64,000 nucleotides of DNA from Microthrixaceae bacterium. Lineage in GTDB: Bacteria > Actinomycetota > Acidimicrobiia > Acidimicrobiales > Microtrichaceae. Position numbers and translations under genes: made by a program. Shown here piece by piece: positions 43,872 to 52,024 of the stretch. Numbering within the stretch: position 1 is the stretch's first letter; each line of letters opens with the position of its first letter. Location: NCBI GenBank assembly GCA_020637215.1, contig JACJWI010000008.1, forward strand, positions 62,001 through 126,000, in the 5' to 3' direction. The notes beneath the pieces are model-generated. The model worked only from the letters and a program-made list of their open reading frames with translations. It was not told the DNA's origin and ran no database searches.

Positions 43872-44474
43872 ATGTCCCGATCCACCCACCTCTCACCGCG
43901 ACGCCGGACCGCCTCGTGCCTGCTGGCCGTGCTCGCGGCGGCCCTTCCGTTGGCGGCCGCCGCGTGCAGCGATGACAGCGACGCCTCGTCGCCGTCGAGC
44001 ACGACGACCACGGCCACGGCCGACCCGGGCGACAGCGGCCACGAGCACGTGGAGGTCGGCGCGGTCGACTTCTCCTTCGAGGACCTGCCGTCGAGCATCG
44101 ACGCCGGCACGCGGCTCACGCTGCGCAACGACGCCGACCGCGAGCTGCACGAGCTGGTCGCGTTCCGTCTCCCCGACGACGAGAAGCGACCGGTGGCCGA
44201 GCTGCTGAAGCTGCCCGAGTCCGAGCTCATGCCGATGCTGGGCGCGCCGAGCACAGTCCTGCTCGCCGCCCCGGGCGAGGACCAGGTCGCGGCGGTCGGG
44301 GACGGCACCCTGACCGAGCCCGGTCGGTACCTCGTGATGTGCTCGATCCCCACCGGCGTCGAGCCGGCCGAGTACCTCCGGGCTGCAGCGGCGGCCAACG
44401 GCCAGAAGCCTGACGTCGACGGCGGACCGCCGCACTTCACCTCCGGCATGTTCGCCGAGCTCACCGTGCGCTGA
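43872..44474 (+). CDS. Cupredoxin-like lipoprotein
   Basis: A 200-residue exported lipoprotein (lipobox AAAC, Cys32) with a Ser/Thr linker and a HEHVEV start to the mature domain. The fold resembles a cupredoxin: VDFSFEDLPSSIDAGTRLTLRNDADRELHELVAFRL, then PGRYLVMCSIPTG and PHFTSGMFAELTV. His in HELV, Cys in VMCSIP, His in PHFTSGM and Met provide a plausible type-1 copper set. AAAGGAACC precedes the ATG. A 15-bp hairpin follows the gene. Confidence 0.72.
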   Translation: MSRSTHLSPRRRTASCLLAVLAAALPLAAAACSDDSDASSPSSTTTTATADPGDSGHEHVEVGAVDFSFEDLPSSIDAGTRLTLRNDADRELHELVAFRLPDDEKRPVAELLKLPESELMPMLGAPSTVLLAAPGEDQVAAVGDGTLTEPGRYLVMCSIPTGVEPAEYLRAAAAANGQKPDVDGGPPHFTSGMFAELTVR

Positions 44475-44497
44475 ACCCCCGATCGACGCACGGGCGA

Positions 44498-44532
44498 CGA
44501 CGGCCCCGAGGGTGCATCCCTCGGGGCCGTCG
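44498..44532 (+). terminator. Strong hairpin after the cupredoxin-like gene
   Basis: CGACGGCCCCGAGGG (44498-44512) pairs perfectly with CCCTCGGGGCCGTCG (44518-44532) around a 5-base loop. It lies 24 bp after the stop at 44474 and before the convergent lysine-rich peptide gene, so it probably ends transcription; no T-run follows. Confidence 0.75.
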
Positions 44533-44584
44533 GCCGTCCGGTCAGGGCCGTCGACGGAGCGTGCACCCCGCCTCCGATCCGGCG

Positions 44585-44653
44585 CTACTTCTTCTTGCCC
44601 TTCTTGCCCTTCTTCTTGCCCTTGTCCTTCTTCTTGCCCTTCTTCTTGGCCAT
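44585..44653 (-). CDS. Lysine-rich 22-residue micropeptide
   Basis: A 22-codon gene with ATG at 44651-44653 and TAG at 44585-44587. Fifteen of 22 residues are lysine, all encoded by AAG, in clusters separated by glycine (start MAKKKGKKKDKG). A near-perfect Shine-Dalgarno AGGGAGGTG stands a few bases before the ATG, which argues for real translation. Such a basic peptide would bind RNA, DNA or acidic surfaces; the function is unknown. It converges with the cupredoxin-like gene and diverges from the frameshifted gene at 44776. Confidence 0.6.
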   Translation of the reverse strand: MAKKKGKKKDKGKKKGKKGKKK

Positions 44654-44775
44654 CGCACCTCCCTTCGGTCCGTTCCTCGGAGATATCGACGCCAGACAGA
44701 CTGTCACGGGCAACCGGTCCGACGTCGCCGGTCCGGACCTGTTCGCCCGATCGACGACCAACTAGTGTGGTCGCG

Positions 44776-45220
44776 ATGTCACTGATAGTGGTCGGATCGG
44801 CGGGCGTGGTCGCCGTCGCCATCGGGTGGGCCCGAGCGATCCTGATCGACGAGGCGCGCTACCTCCGTGCGATCGAACCCCTCGCGTCATCGCCGAGGTT
44901 CGCCCGGATCTCCGGCATCTCCGTGGCGGTCACGGTGCAGCGACGCGGGCGCCACCTCCGCGTCTCCCGTCGGAGCGCTCGGGCTCTCGGACGATCACGA
45001 CCCGGTGATGCGCCGGCCGGGCTTCCACCACCCGTGGATGATCGGCCACCGCCTCGTCCACCGTCACCGGAGCTCGCTGCGGGTGACCGCCACGATGCTC
45101 GCCCTCGCGTCGCTGGGCGCGATCGTCTGCTCTCCTCGCGTCGGGCCGCGATCGGGTGCCGTGTCGGCTCAGACCCGCCCGATGCGGACCCGCCAGACGT
45201 CCGGGCCCTCCTCGAGGTAG
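44776..45220 (+). pseudogene. Frameshifted hypothetical membrane protein gene
   Basis: The first part (MSLIVVGSAGVVAVAIGWARAILIDEARYLRAI and on) is in one frame with strong GC3 bias to about 44965-44990; afterwards the GC3 signal and sensible protein (MRRPGFHHPWMIGHRLVHRH, TATMLALASLGAIVC) continue in another frame to a stop at 45220. Neither frame alone is coding throughout, so I read one gene with a shift, either a decayed gene or a sequence error. An N-terminal and a later hydrophobic segment suggest a membrane protein. The 3' end overlaps the DUF2249 gene and may itself be displaced. Confidence 0.45.
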
Positions 45221-45401
45221 CCCCAGGAGAACTCACCTCGTGCTCGGCCGCGAACTGGTAGTAGAGCGGCTTGGGATCGTGGTCGTTGACCAGCACGAAG
45301 GCCTCGCCCGCACCGAGCGCCGCGTAGGTCTCGAAGATGAGCTCGTGGCGACGCTTCGGGATCTCGTTGCGGACGTCGAGATCGGGATCGGTGACCGGCA
45401 T
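45169..45401 (-). pseudogene. DUF2249 protein gene with a one-base frameshift
   Basis: The first 55 residues (LDVRNEIPKRRHELIFETYAALGAGEAFVLVNDHDPKPLYYQFAAEHE) are a clear DUF2249 domain. The remainder, EFSWGYLEEGPDVWRVRIGRV, is in another frame; one base appears to be missing near 45236, where GAGGGTGAG would be expected but GAGGTGAG is read. With it restored the protein is 77 residues with the family's usual end. DUF2249 proteins often accompany NO- or oxidase-related genes. The real state of the gene depends on whether the deletion is genuine. Confidence 0.7.
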
Positions 45402-45528
45402 GGGAGCGCTCCTCTGATCGTGGTGCCCGCAGGCACCGATGGTGGTGCCGGTCTGCTCGGACCGGCCTTCCTATTTTTCTACCTCTCGATAGAGTTATTC
45501 CGCCAGGGTCGGTCGTCGGAGGATCCGG

Positions 45529-46044
45529 ATGGACACAACGAACCCGAACAAGCCCGCGTCGCTCCGGTCGAGCCCGCCGACGGTGATCACACCGGAGGAA
45601 ACGACGTCGTCATCGACGTCCGACCGCTCATCGAACGCGGCGAGGAGCCGTTCGGAACGATCATGGAGGCGGTGGGAACGCTCGACGGACGAGCCCTGGT
45701 CGTCGTCGCACCCTTCGAGCCGGTCCTGTTGCAGGGCGTGCTGTCCGCCCAGGGCTTCCACTACGCCTCCGAGCAGGTCGGCGAGACCGAGTGGCGGGTC
45801 CGCTTCGAGCCCGAGCCACCAGTACGGCCGATCCGTCCCCCGCCACCGGACCCGGTCCGAGCGGTGTCGCACCACCCGGCCCGGCCGACACCGGCACCGT
45901 CACCGGCACCGGCACCGACACGGACGCGGAGGCGGAGGTGTCGCCGTTCACCATCCGTCGCCCACCGTCGACCACGGGCACCGCGTCGGGCGCCGCACCC
46001 ACGCCGCCCACCTGGCGCAGCGCCCGCCGGGCCGGCCGCGATGA
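45529..46044 (+). pseudogene. Second DUF2249 protein gene, frameshifted
   Basis: The start MDTTNPNKPASLRSSPP is in one frame to about 45598. The domain DVVIDVRPLIERGEEPFGTIMEAVGTLDGRALVVVAPFEPVLLQGVL and WRVRFEPE follows in a second frame, where one A seems lost from the run at 45599-45601. A Thr/Gly/Asp-rich linker from about 45850 is in a third frame, and the stop TGA at 46042-46044, overlapping the next ATG, is back in the first. The pattern fits three one-base deletions. The domain itself is a convincing DUF2249; the tail is uncertain. Confidence 0.55.
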
Positions 46045-47366
46045 TGGCGATGAACCCCACCGCCAACGTGCCTCCCGCGTGGTTGCCGCTCGGGTTCATG
46101 GCCGCGGCCGGAGTGGGCCTGGTCGGCTTCGGCGTGGCCGCCGCGACCACCGCCCCGACCGTGGTCACCTTCCCCCGCAGCGACGAGGTCATCGCCACCG
46201 TGCACCTCGCCGTGCTCGCCTTCCTCTCCACCGCGGTCCTCGGCGCCCTGCACCAGTTCGGACCGGTCGTCGGTGCCCGCCCGCTGCGCTCGGTGCCGGT
46301 CGGAGCGTTGACCGGCGTGCTGTTCGTCCCCGGGGCGTGGGCGATCCCGATCGGGTTCGCCACCGGCCACGTCGGGGTGATCCAGACCGGGGGCGTCCTG
46401 GCGACCGCGGCAGTGGTTCTGGCCGCGTGGAACCTCTCGCGTCCGCTCTCCGCCCCGGACAAGGGAGCGCCGATCGTCGGGCTGCGCATGGCGGTGATCT
46501 ACCTGGTCGCCACGGCTGCGTTCGGTGTCACCTACGCGTTCGACCGCAGCAACTTCTGGTTCGAGCTCCTGTCGCACCGGGTCCTGGCGCACGCCCACCT
46601 CGGACTGATCGGATGGCTCGGCCTGGCCTACGTGTCGGTGGCCGAGAAGCTCTGGCCCATGTTCCTCCTGGCGCACCGACCCCATGTGCGGGCCGGCGTG
46701 CGCGCCGTGTGGTCGGTCGGCCTCGGAGCCCCGGTCCTCACCGTCGGGTTGCTGTGGCCCTCGGAGCTCCTGTCGATCGTCGGTGGGGCGCTGGTGCTGG
46801 CCGGGCTCGTGTCGCACCTCACCTCGCTCGCCCAGGTGATCCACCATCGGCGGCGGGGCCTCGAGCTCCTCCACGGATACGTGCTCGGCGCGGCGGCGTG
46901 CCTGGTGGTCGCCATGGTGCTCGGGGTGGTCGCGGGGCTGGCGCCGGTCGGCGTCGAGGTCCGGACCCGGCTGACCGCGGCCGAAGTGGTCGCGCTGATC
47001 CTGTGGTTGGCCTTGGCCGTGCTCGGCCACTCCCACAAGATCGTCCCCTTCATCTCGTGGAACCGCCTGCGGGACCGCGGCATCAGGACCGGCCGCGACG
47101 GAAAGCCGCTGCTCTTCGCCCACCTGGTCGACAAGCGCGCGTCCCAGGTCACCTTCGGTCTGGCGCTGCTGGGCGCGGCGGCCGCGCTCGGCGGCGTGCT
47201 CGGCTCGACCACCGTCATCGTCCGCGGCGCCGGCGCCCTGCTGGCGCTCGCCGGCCTCGTCGCGATCGCCAACCTGGTGTCGGGTCCGCTGCTCATGATC
47301 CGCTGGCACGACCGGCGGCCGGATCAGTCCGACGGTTCGGGCCGACCGGCCGAGGTGTCGTCGTGA
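46041..47366 (+). CDS. Twelve-helix membrane protein, heme-copper oxidase subunit I-like
   Basis: A 441-residue membrane protein with about 12 helices. Histidines lie where heme ligands would be: TVHLAVLAF and GALHQFGPVV (helix 2), LSHRVLAHAHLGLIGWLGL (helix 6) and LGHSHKIVPFISW (helix 10). This resembles NorB/cbb3-like oxidase subunits or NnrS-type proteins, but the helix-7 HH copper pair is not visible, so it may bind heme without being a full oxidase. It overlaps the DUF2249 gene (ATGA); ATG codons at 46041, 46044 and 46050 are all possible. Linked to NO or oxygen chemistry by context only. Confidence 0.6.
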   Translation: MMAMNPTANVPPAWLPLGFMAAAGVGLVGFGVAAATTAPTVVTFPRSDEVIATVHLAVLAFLSTAVLGALHQFGPVVGARPLRSVPVGALTGVLFVPGAWAIPIGFATGHVGVIQTGGVLATAAVVLAAWNLSRPLSAPDKGAPIVGLRMAVIYLVATAAFGVTYAFDRSNFWFELLSHRVLAHAHLGLIGWLGLAYVSVAEKLWPMFLLAHRPHVRAGVRAVWSVGLGAPVLTVGLLWPSELLSIVGGALVLAGLVSHLTSLAQVIHHRRRGLELLHGYVLGAAACLVVAMVLGVVAGLAPVGVEVRTRLTAAEVVALILWLALAVLGHSHKIVPFISWNRLRDRGIRTGRDGKPLLFAHLVDKRASQVTFGLALLGAAAALGGVLGSTTVIVRGAGALLALAGLVAIANLVSGPLLMIRWHDRRPDQSDGSGRPAEVSS

Positions 47367-47466
47367 GCTCACCTCCGGGAGCGACCGCCGTAGCCTGGCC
47401 GGAGCGGAACCGACCGCGGACCGTTCGACACGACTCCGCTGCGCCTTCATCACCGAGGAACCCGCC

Positions 47467-47784
47467 ATGGCTCTGACCAACGACCCGATCGAACGGATCC
47501 ACCAAGCCCTCCGCCAGGTGTACGACCCCGAGCTCGGGCTCGACATCGTCAGCATGGGGCTCATCTACCGCCTCGAGGCCGAAGGCGACCGCATCAGGAT
47601 CGACATGACCCTGACCACACCGGGCTGCCCGGTGTCGGAGACCCTTCCCGAGATGGCACGCCAGGCCGCGCTCGACGCCCTCGGCCCGGACGGTGAGGAC
47701 CGGCTCGACTTCCAGGTGGTGTGGGACCCACCGTGGTGTCCCGACCTGATCGACCCCGAGAGCCTGGCAAGCTTGGGCCTGTGA
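47467..47784 (+). CDS. DUF59/MIP18 Fe-S maturation protein (SufT/PaaD-like)
   Basis: A 105-residue single-domain MIP18 protein: IHQALRQVYDPELGLDIVSMGLIYRLEAEGDRIRIDMTLTTPGCPVSETL, with the conserved DPE, MGL and TPGCP (cysteine) motifs, and VVWDPPW at the end. It lacks the long N-terminal part of the SufT at 4424. Its neighbours are an NfuA-like scaffold and a radical SAM gene, so it probably helps deliver clusters to specific targets. GAGGAACC precedes the ATG. Confidence 0.82.
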   Translation: MALTNDPIERIHQALRQVYDPELGLDIVSMGLIYRLEAEGDRIRIDMTLTTPGCPVSETLPEMARQAALDALGPDGEDRLDFQVVWDPPWCPDLIDPESLASLGL

Positions 47785-47851
47785 TCCCCACCGACCGACT
47801 CCCCGCCCCCTCGCCTGCGGCCACGACCACGACCCGATCCGGGGTGACCCC

Positions 47852-48463
47852 GTGAAGCCGGTGGTGCTGGTCACCGACGCGGCCCGGGCCAAGGTCCTCG
47901 AGCTCCTCGCCGAGGAGGACGACGGCACCCCGATGGGTCTGCGGATCGAGATCACCGGCGAGAACGGACCCGAGTACCGCTACGACCTGTCCTTCGACGC
48001 CGTGGCCGCGGCCGAACCCGGCGACTCGGTCGTCGACTGGGCGGGGCTCACGGTGATCGTGCCCGCGGACTCGATCGAGAAGCTCCAGGGCGCACAGCTC
48101 GACCTGCCCTCCGGCGACGGCCCCGGCCTGGTCATGCGCAACCCGAACCGGCCCGATCCGTTGGCGGGCATGGACGTGGAGCTGACCGGCGACGTCACCG
48201 AGCGCATCAACACCCTGCTCGAGAAGGTGATCAACCCGAACCTGTCCCAACACGGCGGCTTCGCCGAGCTGAGGGCCTGGGAGGAGCCCAAGGCCTACAT
48301 CCTGATGGGCGGCGGGTGCCAGGGGTGCGCGGTGTCGTCGATCACGCTGCGCACCGGGATCGAACGCACGCTAAAGGACCAGATCCCCGAGATCGAAGAG
48401 GTCGTCGACGTCACCGACCACGCCGCGGGCACCAACCCGTACTACGAGCCGTCCAAGAAGTAG
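47852..48463 (+). CDS. NfuA-like Fe-S cluster carrier
   Basis: A 203-residue protein with two domains. Residues 1-95 resemble the A-type/HesB-like fold without its three cysteines (TDAARAKVLELLAEEDDG, MGLRIEIT), as in NfuA. Residues 110-190 are the NifU C-terminal domain with GGFAELRAWEEPKAYILMGGGCQGCAVSSITLRTGIERTL; the CQGC pair binds a 4Fe-4S cluster at a dimer interface. It should carry clusters to apoproteins. GTG start, 67 bp after the DUF59 gene. The radical SAM gene next door could be a client. Confidence 0.88.
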   Translation: MKPVVLVTDAARAKVLELLAEEDDGTPMGLRIEITGENGPEYRYDLSFDAVAAAEPGDSVVDWAGLTVIVPADSIEKLQGAQLDLPSGDGPGLVMRNPNRPDPLAGMDVELTGDVTERINTLLEKVINPNLSQHGGFAELRAWEEPKAYILMGGGCQGCAVSSITLRTGIERTLKDQIPEIEEVVDVTDHAAGTNPYYEPSKK

Positions 48464-48487
48464 TCCCCGCCCGGCGACCCGGACCGC

Positions 48488-49921
48488 TCAGCGCTCACCG
48501 AGCGGCCGGCGCTGCAGCTCGGTCGGCTCGGCGCAGCAGAACCACGCCTCGGTGAGCCGCGGTCGGCTCTGGGCCCGCGCCGCCACGTCGGCGTCGATCG
48601 GGGTGTGCCTCGGCTCCATCCCGGCCGCGGCCCGCACCAGGGCGTCGACCTCGGCGAACGTCGTCGCCAGCGGCTGGTCGACGGCGGCGGCGCGTTCGAC
48701 CACGGCGGCAACACGCACCTGCAACTCGTCGGTCCGGGGGTCGGCCGAGCTCCACTCGTAACCGAGCTGGTCGGCGACGTAGCGACCCAGGTGCGGTTCC
48801 ATGGCCGGGTGGTCGACCAGCAACGAGTCCTCGGGCACCAGGAGCCGGATGCTGTAGTGCACCGGGTCGACGTTTCCGATCAGGTCGTGGTCGGCAACGA
48901 AGTCCATCAGCTCGACCAGGCTGGCGAGGGTGGTCCAAGGGGTGAAGGGCAACAGGGACGGCCGCACCTCGATGCCGTGGCTGCGCAGGACGGCGGTGGC
49001 CTCCGCCATCTCGGCCCGGGTGTGGCCCTTGTCGAGGATCTCGAGCACGTGGTCGTCGACGGTCTCGAACGCCGAGACGACGAACCGGCACCCGGCGTCG
49101 GCGAAGTCGGCCCACACGTCGCGGTGGCGGAGGATCAGCTCGACCTTGGTCGTGCAGTCGAAGCTGAGATGCGGGTGCCGTTCGTGCAGCGCGGCGACGA
49201 CCCGCCGGGAGTGGTGCACGCCGTTGAGGAAGTCGGGGTCGCCGAAGGTGATGTGGGTGGCCCCCGCCGCGACCAGCTGGTCGATGTCGGCCAGGATCGT
49301 GTCGATGTCGACGATGCGGATCCGGCCGCCGTACACGGTCGGCACCGGGCAGTGCCGGCAGCTGAACGTGCAGCCGTGGCTGGCCTCGACGTAGCCGACC
49401 AGGCGCTCCTCGTCACCGTCGGACAGCCGGGCGTAGCGCTCCAACGGCGGCAGCAGGTGCCGGGCGGGGACGTCGAAGCGGCCCCGCCCGAGGTGCACGA
49501 TCTGTTCGCTGCTGTTACGGCCGGCCGCCGCGTCGGCCCCGTCGGTGGAACCGTGCCCGTCCAGCGAACCGACCCACTCCAGGAGGGCGGGCTCGTACTC
49601 GCCGGAGATCACGCGGTCCGCCAGCGTGCCGACCACCGTGTCGTGGCTGGTCCCGGCGTACAGCCCGTAGAGGCACACCGGCAGGCCGGGCCGCTGCTCA
49701 CGCACCAGGCCGGCGGCCTGCAACGCCAGCCGCATCGCGGTGTGCATCGGCACCGACACCGCGACGGCGTCGGCGTCGTCGATCAGCTGCGGGTCCCACT
49801 GCTCGACCGACAGGTCGAGCGCGCTGACCCGGTGACCGGCGCGTTCCAGCGCGGCGGCGGGCGACGCGACGTGCAGCGGCTGATGACCCAGCTCGTAGGT
49901 GGACACGAGCAGGACCCTCAT
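48488..49921 (-). CDS. B12-binding-type radical SAM protein with CCAEP tail
   Basis: A 477-residue radical SAM enzyme. The N-terminal 150 residues resemble a cobalamin-binding domain (VLLVSTYELGHQPLHVASPAAALERAGH) but show no DxHxxG histidine. The cluster motif CTFSCRHC is at residues 184-191; GDPDFLNG and later strands complete the barrel. The C-terminus has WFCCAEPTELQ (Cys462-Cys463), matching what I recall as the CUAEP/CCAEP-tail radical SAM (seleno)protein family, here in the all-cysteine form (TGC TGC). Its stop region faces NfuA, and its start overlaps the ATP-grasp gene by four bases. The reaction is unknown. Confidence 0.82.
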   Translation of the reverse strand: MRVLLVSTYELGHQPLHVASPAAALERAGHRVSALDLSVEQWDPQLIDDADAVAVSVPMHTAMRLALQAAGLVREQRPGLPVCLYGLYAGTSHDTVVGTLADRVISGEYEPALLEWVGSLDGHGSTDGADAAAGRNSSEQIVHLGRGRFDVPARHLLPPLERYARLSDGDEERLVGYVEASHGCTFSCRHCPVPTVYGGRIRIVDIDTILADIDQLVAAGATHITFGDPDFLNGVHHSRRVVAALHERHPHLSFDCTTKVELILRHRDVWADFADAGCRFVVSAFETVDDHVLEILDKGHTRAEMAEATAVLRSHGIEVRPSLLPFTPWTTLASLVELMDFVADHDLIGNVDPVHYSIRLLVPEDSLLVDHPAMEPHLGRYVADQLGYEWSSADPRTDELQVRVAAVVERAAAVDQPLATTFAEVDALVRAAAGMEPRHTPIDADVAARAQSRPRLTEAWFCCAEPTELQRRPLGER

Positions 49922-51216
49922 GCCGGAGTCCTGCCGTCGACAGAGCGCGGTTCGTCGACGATGGCGACGGTGAGCTCCGAGTGGGCCCGGCGCAGGGCCG
50001 ACTCCACCGAGTCGGGCGTGTCACCCCGGGCGAACACGAAGCCGAGGTAGCGCCCGCCGTCGGGCAGCGCGTCGATGCGGCGGCCGATCGTCGCGGTGAT
50101 CTCGACGCCGGTCACGCCCGCCACGCCGCGGGCGGCGTCCAGGCCGTCGACGCCGGTCAGCACGCCCGATCGCGGGATCGGCAGCATCATCACCCCGGCA
50201 GCGCCGTCGGTCCGTACGGAGTCGGCGACGTCCCGACCCACGGCGTGCTCGACGATGAGCTGTTCGAGCGAGATCCCGGTCCCGAACCTCAGCACCCGGG
50301 AGCACAGCCCGCCGATCGAGCGGGCCGCGACCTCGAGCACCCAGGCGGCGACTTCGCCGTCCGCTCCCGGCCCGACCCGCAGCTCGGCGTGCACCGGTCC
50401 GTCGCGCAGGCCGAGCGCCCGACAGGCCTCGGCCGCGGCGGCCAGCACCGCGGTCTGCTCCGGCCCGCCCAACCGCGACGGCGTGACGTAGATCGTCTCC
50501 TCGAAGTAGGGGCCGTCGAGCGGGTCCGGCTTGTCGAACAGGGCCAGCACCTGCAGGTCACCGTCGTGCAGGAGCGCTTCGAGCGACACCTCCGCACCGG
50601 GCACGAACCGCTCGATGAGCAACGCCTCGTCCGGCGACCGCCCGTGGTCGGCCAGGATCCGTCGGATCCGCTCGGCGACCACGACCGCGTCCGCGGGGGT
50701 GTCGGCCCGGATGACGCCGGTGCTCGCCGACAGCGACAGCGGCTTGAGGACGCACGGACAACTGACCGCGGCTGCGGCCTCGGCGACGTCCGCTCCGGGG
50801 ACCAGGACGCGGAAGTCGGGCTGACGAACTCCCCACGACGCGAGCACCCCGCGCATCTGGGCCTTGTCGCGGGTGGCGGCGACCGCGTCGGGCGGGTTGT
50901 GGGCCAGGCCGAGGATCTCACCGGCGTGCGCGGCGGTGAGCACTCCCTGGTCGTCGACGCCGACCACCGCGTCGATCGGGGCCCGGTCCCCCATCGCGGC
51001 GATCCGCGCCGCTGCCTCCTCGGGTCGGTCGAGGTCGACGACCACCAGCCGGCTCTCCATCTCTGTGGCGAGGGGCGGTCGGTGCTCGGTGGCGACGACC
51101 ACCTCCACCCCCACCTCGGCGGCCGCCGCGATGAAGTCGGCGGCCCGGTAGGTCTCGGTGGGCAGCACCAACACGATGCGCCGGGGTCGGGTCCCGGTCG
51201 CCGCGTCCGCCGTCAC
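49918..51216 (-). CDS. ATP-grasp enzyme paired with the radical SAM protein
   Basis: A 432-residue ATP-grasp protein of the carbamoyl-phosphate-synthase/carboxylate-amine-ligase type: pre-ATP domain RRIVLVLPTETYRAADFI, ATP-binding strand SCPCVLKPLSLSASTGVIRA, LLIERFVPGAEVSLEALL, and metal site AELRVGPGADGEVAAWVLEVAARSIGG. Such enzymes make amide or peptide bonds through acyl phosphates. It precedes the radical SAM gene and overlaps it by four bases, so the two act in one pathway, perhaps making a small modified metabolite. GTG or ATG alternatives exist; the start at 51216 gives MTADAATG. Confidence 0.82.
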   Translation of the reverse strand: MTADAATGTRPRRIVLVLPTETYRAADFIAAAAEVGVEVVVATEHRPPLATEMESRLVVVDLDRPEEAAARIAAMGDRAPIDAVVGVDDQGVLTAAHAGEILGLAHNPPDAVAATRDKAQMRGVLASWGVRQPDFRVLVPGADVAEAAAAVSCPCVLKPLSLSASTGVIRADTPADAVVVAERIRRILADHGRSPDEALLIERFVPGAEVSLEALLHDGDLQVLALFDKPDPLDGPYFEETIYVTPSRLGGPEQTAVLAAAAEACRALGLRDGPVHAELRVGPGADGEVAAWVLEVAARSIGGLCSRVLRFGTGISLEQLIVEHAVGRDVADSVRTDGAAGVMMLPIPRSGVLTGVDGLDAARGVAGVTGVEITATIGRRIDALPDGGRYLGFVFARGDTPDSVESALRRAHSELTVAIVDEPRSVDGRTPA

Positions 51217-51266
51217 GTCCGCAGGCTACTGCGGGCTCGTCCGAGCGGATCTCCGGTGCCGGCTGC

Positions 51267-51950
51267 TCAGGGCCGCTCGGCGAGGACGACGTCGAACACG
51301 GCGTCGGTCATGCGGCGTCCGATCTCGAAGCCGTCCTGGATCGACACCACGAACGTGTCGGGGTTCTCGGCTGTCCACCGGCGCGCCGCCTCGTCGTCCG
51401 CGAAGAACCAGATGAAGTGGCACAGCGTGGTGATGATGTCGTCGAACGACGCCAGGTCCGGCGGCATCATCGACATCACCGCGGCGGCCGGCTCGACCGC
51501 CTCGACCCCGTCGGAGGTGACGGTGACGCGGACCTCGGTCCCGGTGACCGGGCAGTGCGAGCTGACCCGGACGGTGGCGCCGAGCACCCGGGCGATGAAC
51601 AGCGGGTCGTAGGTGCACCAGGTCCACGCCGTACCCATGCCGTCGACGTCGGCCCGGTGGTTGAAGCCGTCGTCGACGCTGAGGCCGAAGAACCCTGTCA
51701 CCGCTCCGTCGTCGTCGCGGAACACCGCCGGCCAGGACCCGACCCACTCCTCGACCTCGGCGGTCGTGACCTCCGCCCTCGAGGCGATGTCGGCGATCGA
51801 CGCCGGTTGTCCACCGGCCAGGATCCGGTACATGGCCGCGCCGACCCGCTGGTGTCGCGGCTCGTGGAGGAACCCGCAGCCGGCGACGAACGCGTCGCTG
51901 GTGCGGTCGATCATCGAGGCGAGCGTGGTCGACGACGGAAGGTCGGTCAT
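51267..51950 (-). CDS. merB: Alkylmercury lyase (MerB)
   Basis: A 227-residue MerB-family protein. Residues 1-80 form the winged-helix-like N-terminus. The catalytic set is complete: Cys112 and Asp115 in TWCTYD and Cys177 in TLCHFIWFF, with spacing (3 and 65) matching Cys96-Asp99-Cys159 of the plasmid R831b enzyme. The surrounding text LFIARVLGATVRVSSHCPVTG is also typical. MerB cleaves carbon-mercury bonds. No merA, merR or mercury transporter is in the window. The ATG at 51948-51950 is preferred over an upstream in-frame ATG in proline- and glycine-rich sequence. Confidence 0.87.
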   Translation of the reverse strand: MTDLPSSTTLASMIDRTSDAFVAGCGFLHEPRHQRVGAAMYRILAGGQPASIADIASRAEVTTAEVEEWVGSWPAVFRDDDGAVTGFFGLSVDDGFNHRADVDGMGTAWTWCTYDPLFIARVLGATVRVSSHCPVTGTEVRVTVTSDGVEAVEPAAAVMSMMPPDLASFDDIITTLCHFIWFFADDEAARRWTAENPDTFVVSIQDGFEIGRRMTDAVFDVVLAERP

Positions 51951-52024
51951 CCACGGATCGTAGGGGGCAGGACCGGCTCCGCCCGCCGCCCCGACCGGCA
52001 CGCCGATCGTGACAAGGTGACCGG

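Noticed and set aside
48488..48560. Selenocysteine codon in the radical SAM tail
   Set aside because: The two positions read TGC TGC, so this copy is an all-cysteine form and needs no recoding.
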